DNA of 25,397 nucleotides from JBFLYN01 sp040756655 (GTDB lineage: Bacteria; Bacillota; Sulfobacillia; UBA8153), in assembly GCA_040756655.1 (NCBI GenBank), contig JBFLYN010000042.1:1-25397 (forward strand), in the 5' to 3' direction. Positions within the stretch are counted from its first letter, which is position 1; each line of letters begins with the position of its first letter. Below the pieces are notes generated by a model. The model had not been told where the DNA came from, did not search any database, and saw only the letters and a program-made list of their open reading frames with translations. Positions 7,453-15,807 of this stretch are shown here, in pieces. The translations under genes and the position numbers were made by a program.

Positions 7453-8825
7453 AGCTCTGGGGCGGTAGGTTCGATGCGGGTGCAGGAAAAGCGGCGCAAC
7501 GGTTCACCGCCTCTATCGATTTTGACCGCCGCCTGTACCGTGAGGACATTGCCGGCAGCCAGGCCCATGCTCGCATGCTGGCTGCCCAGGGCATTATCGA
7601 GCCCGGCGAAGCTGAACGCATAGTGCAGGCACTGGAGGAGATTCGCCAGGAGATTGCCTCTGGCCAATTCACTTTCAGGGTGGACGACGAAGACATACAC
7701 ATGAATATCGAGCGCAGGCTGCTGGAAAAGCTGGGACCCGGGGGAGGTAAGCTCCATACGGCCCGCAGCCGCAATGACCAGGTGGCCCTGGATATGCACC
7801 TCTTTCTGCGCGACCGGACGGACCAGGTCCTCCAGCTCATAACCGCGTTACAGGCTGCGCTGGTGGCCAAGGCCGAGTCTCACCCCGATGCCGTCATACC
7901 CGGGTTTACCCACCTCCAGGTGGCGCAGCCGGTGTTGTTTGCCCATCATCTCCTGGCATACTTCCACATGCTGGAGCGCGATCGCCGGAGGTTTTCGGGA
8001 TGCCGGGAGCGTATCAACGTGTCACCGCTGGGTGGCTGCGCCCTGGCGGGCACCTCCTTTCCCATCGCGCCGGAGCTGGTGGCCCGGGAACTGGGGTTCG
8101 ACGGCGTGTACGCCAACAGCATAGATGCCGTGTCCGACCGCGATTTTGTCATCGAATTCCTGGCTGCGGCCAGCCTCCTCATGGTCCACCTCTCCCGGCT
8201 GGCCGAGGAACTAGTGCTGTGGTCCACCCAGCAGTTTGGGTTCGTGGAGTTGTCAGACGAGTATGCCACCGGGTCCAGCATCATGCCCCAGAAGAAAAAC
8301 CCCGACACGGCTGAGCTAGTCCGGGGCAAGACTGGGCGGGTCGTGGGCCACCTGGTGGCCATGCTGGTGGTGATGAAGGGCCTTCCCCTGGCCTACAATT
8401 CTGACATGCAGGAGGATAAGGAGGGCCTGTTTGATGCCGTGGACACCGTGGTCATGTGCCTGGAGACCATGGCCGGGGTGGTGGAGAGCCTGAATCTGAA
8501 GGAGGACCAAGCGGCAGCTGCCGCGGGCCACGGTTATTCCACTGCCACGGAGCTAGCGGATTACCTGGCTAAGAAGGGTGTTCCCTTCCGCCAGGCCCAC
8601 GGCGTGGCCGGGCGGTTGGTCCGGGTGGCCCTGGCTCGCGGTGTGGAGCTAAGCGGCCTTAGCCTTGCGGACTTGCAGGCCGAATCTCCACTGTTCGACT
8701 CCGACGCGCTGGAGCTTCTAGACCCAGCCACAGCAGTGCGTGCCAAGAGCTCGCCTGGAGGCACCGGCCCCCGGGAGGTAGCCAAGGCCCTGGCAAGCGC
8801 CAGGGAAACCCTATCCCGAAGGTGA
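7449..8825 (+). CDS. argH: argininosuccinate lyase
   Basis: This enzyme splits argininosuccinate into arginine and fumarate, the last step of arginine synthesis. It belongs to the fumarase/aspartase superfamily and acts as a tetramer. The 458-residue protein has normal length. It shows the family regions TARSRNDQ (104-111), THLQ (154-157) and the signature GSSIMPQKKNPD (275-286), which contains the catalytic serine loop. The start is GTG at 7449, overlapping the argG stop. An intrinsic terminator follows the gene. Confidence 0.97.
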   Translation: MKLWGGRFDAGAGKAAQRFTASIDFDRRLYREDIAGSQAHARMLAAQGIIEPGEAERIVQALEEIRQEIASGQFTFRVDDEDIHMNIERRLLEKLGPGGGKLHTARSRNDQVALDMHLFLRDRTDQVLQLITALQAALVAKAESHPDAVIPGFTHLQVAQPVLFAHHLLAYFHMLERDRRRFSGCRERINVSPLGGCALAGTSFPIAPELVARELGFDGVYANSIDAVSDRDFVIEFLAAASLLMVHLSRLAEELVLWSTQQFGFVELSDEYATGSSIMPQKKNPDTAELVRGKTGRVVGHLVAMLVVMKGLPLAYNSDMQEDKEGLFDAVDTVVMCLETMAGVVESLNLKEDQAAAAAGHGYSTATELADYLAKKGVPFRQAHGVAGRLVRVALARGVELSGLSLADLQAESPLFDSDALELLDPATAVRAKSSPGGTGPREVAKALASARETLSRR

Positions 8826-8841
8826 CCTTTGCGTCCCTGCT

Positions 8842-8866
8842 GCCGCCCGGTGCCGGGCGGCTTTTT
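8842..8866 (+). terminator. intrinsic terminator after argH
   Basis: The stem GCCGCCCG / CGGGCGGC has a GTGC loop (the stem can extend inwards to GG/CC) and is followed directly by TTTTT at 8862-8866. It lies 17 bp after the argH stop and is the clearest intrinsic terminator in the window. Confidence 0.88.
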
Positions 8867-8968
8867 GTTGCCCTGCGGCGTAGCAGGAAATATGAATCGA
8901 AGAAGGGAACTATGGAATGATGCGAATAGGGGGATAATGGTAACGGCGGCTGAGAGGAGGATTCCTGC

Positions 8969-10198
8969 ATGAATATTGACGTCCGCGCTGTGGAACGGGC
9001 CATAGCCGACCTCAAAGAGAAAGTGGCAGACAACCCCCGGGACGAGCAGGCCCGGCTGGAGCTGGGCAAGATGTGCCTGCTGGCCGGGCGGCCGGACGAG
9101 GGCCTGAGCTTTATCTCGGATGTGGTGGCGCAAAAGCCCAACAACCCGGACTACCGGGTGGAGCTGGCCAAAGCCCTGATCCAGGCGTTGAGGCGAGACG
9201 AGGCCATGCAAGAGCTACGTCGCGTCCTACACAGGCAACCCAGGCATGTGGAGGCCAACTTCTACCTGGGGGTGGCCTTGGCCGATCAGATGCAGTATGA
9301 CGAGGCTATCGACCAATGGAAGACCGTCTTGCGCGTTAACCGCAAGCATGCGGCCGCCCACTACTTCCTGGGCAAGGTCTATGCCCTCAAGGGCATGGTC
9401 GACGCGGCCATCCACGAGACCAAGAAGGCCATCGAACTTGCGCCCGAGAACGTCATGGCCCACGCCCAGATGGGAGAACTCTTACTCAGCCAGGGCAAAG
9501 CCCAAGATTCGCTGCGGGCTTGGCAGGCCGTGCTGCAGTTGGACCCCCGCCATCTCCAGGCACTGCACAACGTAGGTGCCCTCTACCTGGACTTGGGGCT
9601 GGTGGATCAGGCGCTTGCCAGTCTCAAGCGCGCCTTGGCCTTCGGGTCCGAAAACCCGCTGGTCTACTTCAACCTGGGAGTGGCCCATGCCATCAAGCAG
9701 GAGCTGGATATGGCCATCGAGCACTGGCAGAAGGCCGTGGACATGGACCCCAACTACTATGCTGCTCACCTGAATCTCGGAGGAGCCTACGCGGCGCGGG
9801 GCCAATATGACGAGTCCGTAGCTCACATGGAACGCCTGGTGGAACTGGCCCCCGGGGACCCCGACCCTCATACCTTCTTGGCCGAGATGTACTACCGGAG
9901 CAACCGTCACACTGAGGCGCTGGCCGCGTGCGACCGGGCGCTGGCCCTCAAAGCGGACCTGGCACGCGGTCATTTTTTACGGGGGATTATCCTCCTGGCC
10001 CTGGGCCGCGACCACGAGGCCGTGGATGCTTGGGGTCGTGCCCAGGGGTTTGACCCTAACGTAGCGCTGGAAGCCGCCAGGTTCATTCATGAGTTCGTCC
10101 CGGCCAGTGCCATTGAACGAGCCCACCAGGTCGCTGCCACGCCAGAACACAAAAAGGTCGTTGCCTCGGTAAAGAGCCTAAAAGAGAAGTCGAGTTGA
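8969..10198 (+). CDS. TPR-repeat protein, soluble
   Basis: This is a 409-residue protein built almost wholly from about ten 34-residue tetratricopeptide repeats, which act as protein-protein scaffolds. The repeats begin near residues 27, 60 and 95 and continue to about 360. Typical helix-A patterns are HVEANFYLGVAL, HAAAHYFLGKVY, NPLVYFNLGVAH and YYAAHLNLGGAY. There is no signal peptide or membrane segment, so it is probably cytoplasmic. The start is ATG at 8969, with GAGAGGAGGA about 8 bases upstream. It sits after the argH terminator and before the P-loop/Asp23 gene. Its partner is unknown, and TPR content alone does not give a function. Confidence 0.88.
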   Translation: MNIDVRAVERAIADLKEKVADNPRDEQARLELGKMCLLAGRPDEGLSFISDVVAQKPNNPDYRVELAKALIQALRRDEAMQELRRVLHRQPRHVEANFYLGVALADQMQYDEAIDQWKTVLRVNRKHAAAHYFLGKVYALKGMVDAAIHETKKAIELAPENVMAHAQMGELLLSQGKAQDSLRAWQAVLQLDPRHLQALHNVGALYLDLGLVDQALASLKRALAFGSENPLVYFNLGVAHAIKQELDMAIEHWQKAVDMDPNYYAAHLNLGGAYAARGQYDESVAHMERLVELAPGDPDPHTFLAEMYYRSNRHTEALAACDRALALKADLARGHFLRGIILLALGRDHEAVDAWGRAQGFDPNVALEAARFIHEFVPASAIERAHQVAATPEHKKVVASVKSLKEKSS

Positions 10199-10204
10199 CC
10201 CGAT

Positions 10205-10229
10205 CCTCCGGGGCAAACTACCCTGGAGG
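10205..10229 (+). other. hairpin covering a Shine-Dalgarno sequence
   Basis: CCTCCGGGG pairs with CCCTGGAGG (9 bp including one G-U) around a CAAACTA loop. It lies 6 bp after the TPR gene stop. The 3' arm contains GGAGG of the GGAGGAGG ribosome site for the small frame at 10236. There is no U-run, so it is not a standard terminator. Confidence 0.5.
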
Positions 10230-10235
10230 AGGTGG

Positions 10236-10301
10236 ATGAACTTTGGCTCGCAGGTCCAGGAAAGGCCCACGTGGCCGGGAAGACCACGAGGCGGCGGGTG
10301 A
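10236..10301 (+). CDS. candidate 21-residue leader peptide
   Basis: A short frame starts MNFGSQVQERP and ends GRPRGGG before TGA. It is preceded by a near-perfect GGAGGAGG ribosome site with 5-6 base spacing. The upstream hairpin could hide that site. It has no known family and might be a regulatory leader for the gene at 10435, or chance. Conservation in related genomes would decide. Confidence 0.25.
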   Translation: MNFGSQVQERPTWPGRPRGGG

Positions 10302-10378
10302 GATTTCCCTTCCCCGGCACGAGGCGCGCAGGCAGCTTACCCGGCGTACACCTGCAGCCCCCCGGGTCACGCCCAACC

Positions 10379-10402
10379 GCCCTCAACGCTCTCGTTGAGG
10401 GC
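10379..10402 (+). other. perfect 10-bp hairpin before the P-loop/Asp23 gene
   Basis: GCCCTCAACG, a CTCT tetraloop and CGTTGAGGGC form a perfect stem 32 bp upstream of the GTG start. There is no U-run after it, so it is more likely a leader or processing structure than a terminator. Confidence 0.6.
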
Positions 10403-10434
10403 ACTGACTGCGTGTTGATGGGGACTGGAGGAAG

Positions 10435-11349
10435 GTGGAGGGCGCCGTTGGGGCGAAGGATGTGGGCCGGGAGGTGAAGCTGGTGGAAGCGGGAGCTCTC
10501 CACCGCCCATTCGAGGTGCTGGCGCTGGTAGGGCCCAGTGGCTCGGGTAAGAGTCACGCCGCCCTCCTGTTGGCTCACGAACTACAGGCGGACGCCATCA
10601 TCGATGATGGTTTGCTCATTGAAGAATCAAGGATCTTGGCCGGGCGGTCGGCTAAGCGAGAGCAGACCATGATGGCTGCTGTGCGAAGGGCCATCTTTGC
10701 CGACCCGGAGCACGCTGCCCAGGTGCGCCAAGAGCTGGCAGCCCGGCGGCCAGAGCGTGTGCTCATCATTGGCACATCCCGGGGTATGGTCAACCGAATT
10801 GCCGACCGGCTCGAGCTTCCCCGCCCGCGGCACTACATAGGTATTTCTGAAGTGGCCTCCGCAGATGAGATACAGAGGGCTCTCCGGGAGCGGCGTGAAC
10901 AGAACAAGCACGTAATACCGGCGCCCACCTTTGAGGTGAAAAAGACTTTCTCCGGATATCTCATTGACCCGCTCCGGCTCTTCCTCCGGCCCCGGTCAGG
11001 CCATGCTCCGGTAACCTTCATGGTGGAGAAATCCGTGGTGAGGCCCACGTTCTCTTCGCTGGGTAAGTTTCTCATCGCCGACTCCGTAGTCATGGCTATA
11101 GCCATCAAGTGCTGCCTGGAAGTCGAAGGAATCGCCCGGGTCTTGAAGGTCACAGTAGAGAACATGGCCGACGGCATCGGCATCAACGTGGACGTATCCC
11201 TTTTGTACGGGTGCCAGCCCTTTACCGTCCTCTTGGAGGCCCAGCACCGGGTGAAGCAGATGGTAGAACACATGACGGCACTCAACGTTGTCCAAACCAA
11301 CGTAGTGGCCCGGAAAATGCAGATTGATCCTGGAAATGCCCTTGACTAG
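10435..11349 (+). CDS. P-loop NTPase fused to an Asp23/Gls24-like domain
   Basis: This is a 304-residue protein with two parts. Residues about 24-185 form a P-loop nucleotide-binding region with Walker A GPSGSGKSH (33-41), an acidic pair in AIIDDGLLI (53-61) and the beta-strand segment RVLIIGTSRGM (108-118). Residues about 199-300 look like the Asp23/Gls24 (alkaline-shock, envelope-stress) fold: SLGKFLIADSVVMAIAIKCC, LEVEGIARVLKVTV, GINVDVSLLYG and a long C-terminal helix. The enzymatic target is unknown; it could be a kinase-like or regulatory NTPase. The start at GTG 10435 has GGAGG only 3 bases upstream. Another GTG at 10459 is possible. The leader between the TPR gene and this gene contains hairpins. 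The Asp23 assignment is from pattern memory and should be treated as likely, not proven. Confidence 0.65.
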   Translation: MEGAVGAKDVGREVKLVEAGALHRPFEVLALVGPSGSGKSHAALLLAHELQADAIIDDGLLIEESRILAGRSAKREQTMMAAVRRAIFADPEHAAQVRQELAARRPERVLIIGTSRGMVNRIADRLELPRPRHYIGISEVASADEIQRALRERREQNKHVIPAPTFEVKKTFSGYLIDPLRLFLRPRSGHAPVTFMVEKSVVRPTFSSLGKFLIADSVVMAIAIKCCLEVEGIARVLKVTVENMADGIGINVDVSLLYGCQPFTVLLEAQHRVKQMVEHMTALNVVQTNVVARKMQIDPGNALD

Positions 11350-11452
11350 CAATTCGTGAAAAAGGGAACGGGGCGCCGGGAGAGAACCATACATCCAAGG
11401 CTACTTTGCACCTGAGGATCTTGGGCCGGTGCACGCATGGAGGATTGCCGCT

Positions 11453-13063
11453 ATGGGCCGGACTATGTTGTTTGGGTTTATGGGAGGGTTAGGTCTTTTC
11501 GTCTACGGCATGCGTGCCATGGGCGACGGTCTACAGAAAGCGGCCGGAGAGCGCATGCGCCGCCTCCTGGAAGGACTTACCCGCAACCCCCTGATGGGTG
11601 TAGTGGTCGGTATTGTGGTGACCACCGTCATCCAATCATCCAGCGCCACCACGGTCATGGTGGTCGGATTCGTGAATGCAGGCTTAATGACCCTTCCCCA
11701 GGCCGTTGGGGTGATCATGGGGGCCAACATCGGTACCACCGTAACTGCACAACTCATCGCTTTCAAGATTACCGACTATGCCCTTCCGGCCATCGGGGTC
11801 GGAGCGGCTTTCTTCATGTTTGGACCCCGTCGCGTTCAGCGTGACTGGGGTCAGATCATCTTCGGGTTCGGTTGTCTCTTCTTGGGCATGCAGACCATGG
11901 GCAAGGCGGTGGAGCCACTAAAGCATGTTCCCAGGTTCATCAACCTGACCACTGCATACAGTCACCACCCGGTCCTGGGCGTTATCACCGGGACGCTGAT
12001 GACAGCCGTGATCCAGTCGTCCAGTGCTACCATTGGTATTCTCCAGGCCATGGCCAGGGAGGGGCTGGTTACCCTCCGGGTGGCTTTGCCCATATTGTTC
12101 GGGGATAACATCGGTACCTGCGTGACTGCGCTCATATCCAGCATCGGGACTTCGGTGACTGCCAGGCGCGCCGCCATGCTGCACCTGATGATCAACGCCA
12201 TCGGGGCCACAGTATTCATTATCCTCTTGCCAGTGGTCACAACGGTGGTGACCAGGACGTCGCCGGACGTGGTTCGCCAGATTGCCAATGCTCATACGCT
12301 CTTCAACGTCACCAACACCCTGCTGTTGCTCCCGGTTGCGGGCTATCTTCTTTGGCTGGTGCAACGCCTAGTACCCGGTTCCCCGGCACCCCAGCTGGAG
12401 CGTGGTCCCAAGTACCTGGACCGGCGCCTGCTGAATACGCCCTCTGTAGCCATGGGGCAGGTTGCCAAAGAGCTCGTCCGCATGGGCGAGCTAGCCGGGC
12501 AGATGCTTGCAGATGCTTTTGATGGCTTTCTCAGTGGCGACCTCCGCAAAGCCAAGGCCGCACTAGAGAAAGAGGAGGTAGTCAACGAGCTGGAGCGCGA
12601 GATCACTGTATACATGGTCACAATCTACCAGCGTGTTCTCACCCGCAGCCAGTCCGAAAGGTTGAACGTGCTCTTTAACATTGTAAACGACATCGAACGC
12701 GTGGGCGACCACGCCGAGAACATCGCAGAGTTGGCCGAGTACAAGAAGGAGCAGGGGCTGCCTTTCTCGCCCCAGGCTCTTGACGGTTTGAACACCATGT
12801 ACCAGACGGTCAGCGAGGCTTTTGCCAAGGCCCTCTCCGCGTTGAACGATGACGACCTGGAACTGGCAAACGAAGTTATTGAGCAAGAACGGCTCATTGA
12901 CCGCATGGAAAAGGAGCTCCGCCAGGCTCACATCAGCCGTCTGAACCAGGGACGGTGCTATCCTGGGTCGGGAGTGGTGTTTCTTGACGTGATTTCCAAC
13001 CTTGAGCGCATCGGCGACCACAGCTGCTCCATGGCCAACTGCCTCCTGGGCAATTTCCAGTAG
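11453..13063 (+). CDS. Na+/phosphate symporter family protein with PhoU-like tail
   Basis: This is a membrane protein of the PNaS (NptA/YjbB) family, which moves inorganic phosphate together with sodium. It has about 536 residues. The membrane half (about 1-310) contains the two inverted-repeat signatures VIQSSSATTVMVVG and VIQSSSATIGILQ, each with a nearby GxNIGT motif (GANIGTTVTA and GDNIGTCVTA). The C-terminal half (about 340-536) is helical and PhoU-like, with NIVNDIERVGDHAENIAE and ISNLERIGDHS. An open frame extends to GTG 11429, but the ATG at 11453 with GGAGG 9 bases upstream, and the normal N-terminus MGRTMLFGFMGGLGLFVYG, favour the shorter form. Transport direction and ion specificity are not visible. 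Confidence 0.92.
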   Translation: MGRTMLFGFMGGLGLFVYGMRAMGDGLQKAAGERMRRLLEGLTRNPLMGVVVGIVVTTVIQSSSATTVMVVGFVNAGLMTLPQAVGVIMGANIGTTVTAQLIAFKITDYALPAIGVGAAFFMFGPRRVQRDWGQIIFGFGCLFLGMQTMGKAVEPLKHVPRFINLTTAYSHHPVLGVITGTLMTAVIQSSSATIGILQAMAREGLVTLRVALPILFGDNIGTCVTALISSIGTSVTARRAAMLHLMINAIGATVFIILLPVVTTVVTRTSPDVVRQIANAHTLFNVTNTLLLLPVAGYLLWLVQRLVPGSPAPQLERGPKYLDRRLLNTPSVAMGQVAKELVRMGELAGQMLADAFDGFLSGDLRKAKAALEKEEVVNELEREITVYMVTIYQRVLTRSQSERLNVLFNIVNDIERVGDHAENIAELAEYKKEQGLPFSPQALDGLNTMYQTVSEAFAKALSALNDDDLELANEVIEQERLIDRMEKELRQAHISRLNQGRCYPGSGVVFLDVISNLERIGDHSCSMANCLLGNFQ

Positions 13064-13100
13064 GAATTTGGACTTCTCACTCGAAATACTATCTTACTGC

Positions 13101-13131
13101 ACGGCGGCCCGGGGAATACCCGTGCCGCCGT
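13101..13131 (+). terminator. strong hairpin between the phosphate symporter and rpoN
   Basis: ACGGCGGC and GCCGCCGT form an 8-bp outer stem. After one mismatch, CGGG/CCCG forms an inner stem around a GAATA loop. It lies 37 bp after the symporter stop. Only a weak U content follows (TTATGTCC), so termination may be partial. Confidence 0.5.
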
Positions 13132-13188
13132 TATGTCCAGATACCTGCCTGGGCGGGGGCTGGAGAAGACCGAGGGGAGACCTGGACG

Positions 13189-14553
13189 GTGCGGATGAGC
13201 TACAGTCTTAGCCTCCAACAGCAGCAAAAGCTGGTCATGACTCCCGAGTTGAGGCAGGCCATTGCCATATTGCAGATGAACACCCTCGAACTATCCCAGC
13301 ACTTGGAGGAGCAGCTGCTGCAAAACCCGGTGCTGGAGCTGAGTGAGGATGCCTACGAGGAGGGAGAGGAAGCTGGCAACCATGAAGAGCCTGACTGGCT
13401 GGAATACTTCGGAGACTGCTCGGACCTGGGTCTGGGACCACCTGTCCAGAGAGACCCGGAGCGGAGGATGCCAGAGCTCCGGGCCAGTGGTCCTTCCCTC
13501 AGAGAGCACCTCCTAGCCCAGCTGAACCTGGGCCACCTCTCCCGCCTCGAGCAGCTGGTAGGCGAGTTTATCATCGGGTCGTTGAACGATGATGGGTACT
13601 TGAGCCAGACCATCGACGAGATCGCTGGGCACTTGAAGGTGGACGCGGTGGTGGTAGGGCGCGTCCTGGGACTGATCCAGGGATGCGACCCACCGGGCGT
13701 GGGTGCCCGGGACCTGTCCGAATGCCTGCATCTCCAGCTAGACTTTCTGGGTGTCGATAGCCCGGTGGCCCGCTCCATAGTTGAGCACCACCTCCAGGAT
13801 CTGGCCGCAGGCAAGTTCCAGCGCATCGCCCAGTGTCTCCGCGTGGATATCCACGCCGTTCAGGCGGCGGCAGACCTCATACGCTCCCTCAACCCCCGCC
13901 CTGGTCTCAGCTATCCGACCGGGCAGGTCAACTACGTAACGCCCGACCTGGTGGTAGAGAGAGTGGGAGGGGAGTATGTGATCATCGTTAACGACACCTT
14001 GCTTCCCCGCCTGACCCTCAGTCCCTACTACCGGCAGCTTGTGGTTACCTCCAGTGACCCTTCCACCCGCAAGTTCCTGCAAGACAGGTTGAGCTCTGCC
14101 GTGTGGCTTCTTAGGAGTGTGGAACAGCGCAGGCTGACCTTGTACCGGGTCATGGAGAGCATAGTGACTCGCCAGCGCGATTTCTTTAACTACGGTATCC
14201 GGTACCTCAAACCACTCACCCTTAAAGAGATCGGGGACGAACTCGAACTCCACGAATCCACGGTCAGCCGGGCCACAGCTCACAAGTATGCCCAGACGCC
14301 CCACGGAGTCTTTTCCCTGAGGTTCTTCTTTCGCAGTGGTGTACAGGGTCTGGCCGGAACCGCCGTGAGCTCCGAGAGCGTCAAGGTAATGATCAGGGAC
14401 CTGGTCGCTGCCGAGGATAGTCGTCGGCCCCTTAGCGACCAAAACCTCGCCGGTCTCCTGGGCCAGAGGGGTATCACCATCTCCAGGCGCACCGTTACCA
14501 AGTACCGCGAAGAAATGGAGATCCCGGCATCGGCAAAAAGGCGCCGGTACTAA
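13189..14553 (+). CDS. rpoN: RNA polymerase sigma-54 factor
   Basis: This factor binds -24/-12 promoters and needs an ATP-driven enhancer-binding activator. It has 454 residues, in the family's normal range. Region I is the Gln/Leu-rich activator-interacting segment (about 5-50, SLQQQQKLVMTPELRQAIAI). The core-binding region spans about 95-290. The helix-turn-helix lies near 345-370 (LKEIGDELELHESTVSRAT). The RpoN box near 432-441 reads SRRTVTKYRE, close to the consensus ARRTVAKYRE. The start is GTG at 13189, about 10 bases after GAGGGGA; an ATG at 13195 is also possible. No sigma-54-dependent activator gene is in the window. Confidence 0.96.
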   Translation: MRMSYSLSLQQQQKLVMTPELRQAIAILQMNTLELSQHLEEQLLQNPVLELSEDAYEEGEEAGNHEEPDWLEYFGDCSDLGLGPPVQRDPERRMPELRASGPSLREHLLAQLNLGHLSRLEQLVGEFIIGSLNDDGYLSQTIDEIAGHLKVDAVVVGRVLGLIQGCDPPGVGARDLSECLHLQLDFLGVDSPVARSIVEHHLQDLAAGKFQRIAQCLRVDIHAVQAAADLIRSLNPRPGLSYPTGQVNYVTPDLVVERVGGEYVIIVNDTLLPRLTLSPYYRQLVVTSSDPSTRKFLQDRLSSAVWLLRSVEQRRLTLYRVMESIVTRQRDFFNYGIRYLKPLTLKEIGDELELHESTVSRATAHKYAQTPHGVFSLRFFFRSGVQGLAGTAVSSESVKVMIRDLVAAEDSRRPLSDQNLAGLLGQRGITISRRTVTKYREEMEIPASAKRRRY

Positions 14554-14583
14554 TCCCAGCCGCCCCGGTCGTTGGGTCACAGA

Positions 14584-14630
14584 TTTCCTGCCAACTCCCG
14601 CCAGCTTTCGCCTCAACTCGGTGCAGGAAA
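14584..14630. repeat. 8-bp inverted repeat upstream of gap
   Basis: TTTCCTGC (14584-14591) and GCAGGAAA (14623-14630) are perfect reverse complements separated by 31 bp. A smaller TCCC/GGGA hairpin follows at about 14637-14646. This could be an operator pair, or a terminator relic after rpoN. No known operator consensus was recognised. Confidence 0.4.
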
Positions 14631-14656
14631 CTGGCTTCCCAAGGGAGAAAGCTCCG

Positions 14657-14683
14657 TTTACACGCCAGATGCGGGCATAATAT
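14657..14683 (+). promoter_or_regulatory. possible promoter of the glycolytic operon
   Basis: TTTACA (14657-14662) and TAATAT (14678-14683) are separated by only 15 bp, shorter than ideal. The -10 region lies within the palindrome GGCAT-AAT-ATGCC (14674-14686), which could be an operator. The site is 39 bp before the chosen gap start. Confidence 0.4.
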
Positions 14684-14721
14684 GCCGTGATTGAGGACTC
14701 GCATAAGAAAGGATGGTCCAC

Positions 14722-15729
14722 GTGGCGATCAAGGTGGGAATCAACGGCTTTGGGAGTATCGGGCGCCGCTTCCTGAGAGTAGCCCTGGACAGGAAGGACA
14801 TAAAGGTCGTTGCCATAAATGACCTGACTGATCCCCCCACCCTTGCGCACCTTCTCAAGTACGACTCCAACTACGGCACCCTTGACGCTGAGGTCACCGC
14901 GGACGGTGACACCATTAACGTAGACGGAAGTCTCATCAAGGTCCTGGCCGAACGCGACCCGGCCCGGCTCCCCTGGGGCCAGCTGGGCGCTCAGGTTATC
15001 ATCGAATCCACCGGCCGGTTCAGGGACCGCCAGCGTGCCGGCCTCCACCTGGACCCCGGGGGAGCACGCAAGGTGATCATCAGTGCCCCCGCCAAGGGCG
15101 AGGACCTGACCATGGTCATGGGAGTCAACGACCAGATCTATGATCCTGCCCGGCATCATATCCTGTCCAATGCTTCCTGTACCACCAACTGCCTGGCCCC
15201 GGTAGCCAAGGTCCTCAATGACGAATTCGGGATCAGAAACGGCCTAATGACCACGGTCCATGCCTACACCAATGACCAGGTCCTCCTGGACTTGCAGCAT
15301 TCGGACCTCCGGCGGGCGAGGGCGGCGGCCCTGTCCATAATCCCTACATCCACTGGAGCCGCATCCGCCATCGGGCTGGTGTTGCCGGAACTCAAGGGGA
15401 AACTCAACGGCTTTGCCCTCAGGGTCCCCACGCCCGTGGTTTCTGTAGTAGACCTGGTGGTCAATGTACAGAGACCAGCCACTGACGAGAGTGTAAACGA
15501 AGCCATGCGCAAGTACGCCTCTGGCCCCATGAAAGGAATCTTGGCGGTGAGCGACGTGCCCCTGGTATCCATTGATTTCAAGGGCAGCAAGCACTCGGCC
15601 ATAGTGGACGCCCCTTCGACTATGGTTGTGGATGACATGGTAAAAGTCGTGGCGTGGTACGATAACGAGTGGGCTTACTGTGAAAGGCTCGCCGACTTGG
15701 TGGAATATGTAGCCCGCCTGGGGCTTTAG
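14722..15729 (+). CDS. gap: glyceraldehyde-3-phosphate dehydrogenase, type I
   Basis: This enzyme oxidises glyceraldehyde-3-phosphate to 1,3-bisphosphoglycerate with NAD and phosphate. The protein is 335 residues from the GTG at 14722, exactly typical length, beginning VAIKVGINGFGSIGRR. The ATG at 14713 is also in frame, but AAAGGA is better spaced for the GTG. The NAD-binding fold has INDLTDP, whose Asp suggests NAD rather than NADP. The active-site Cys is in SNASCTTNC (C153), and the His is in TVHAYTND. The C-terminal YDNEWAYCERL is typical. It is the first gene of the glycolytic block. No CggR-type regulator gene lies in front, unlike in many Firmicutes. Confidence 0.96.
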   Translation: MAIKVGINGFGSIGRRFLRVALDRKDIKVVAINDLTDPPTLAHLLKYDSNYGTLDAEVTADGDTINVDGSLIKVLAERDPARLPWGQLGAQVIIESTGRFRDRQRAGLHLDPGGARKVIISAPAKGEDLTMVMGVNDQIYDPARHHILSNASCTTNCLAPVAKVLNDEFGIRNGLMTTVHAYTNDQVLLDLQHSDLRRARAAALSIIPTSTGAASAIGLVLPELKGKLNGFALRVPTPVVSVVDLVVNVQRPATDESVNEAMRKYASGPMKGILAVSDVPLVSIDFKGSKHSAIVDAPSTMVVDDMVKVVAWYDNEWAYCERLADLVEYVARLGL

Positions 15730-15743
15730 GAGCGCAGTCCGGT

Positions 15744-15765
15744 ACCGGGCCTCCAGCGGCCCGGT
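15744..15765 (+). other. hairpin between gap and pgk
   Basis: ACCGGGCC, a TCCAGC loop and GGCCCGGT form a perfect 8-bp stem in the 78-bp gap-pgk spacer. The following sequence is only modestly T-rich. It may be an attenuator or an RNA-processing or stability element that gives gap more mRNA than the genes behind it. Confidence 0.5.
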
Positions 15766-15807
15766 CCTGGCTTCTTGGTCAATACCGGGGATGGGAGGTG
15801 TCCCGGC

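Noticed and set aside
8903..8938. Promoter before the TPR gene using GATAAT at 8933
   Set aside because: No acceptable -35 box is found at 16-18 bp upstream, so the match is too weak to list.
13738..15159. 473-codon minus-strand frame across rpoN and gap
   Set aside because: It is antisense to two well-identified genes and has no family features of its own.
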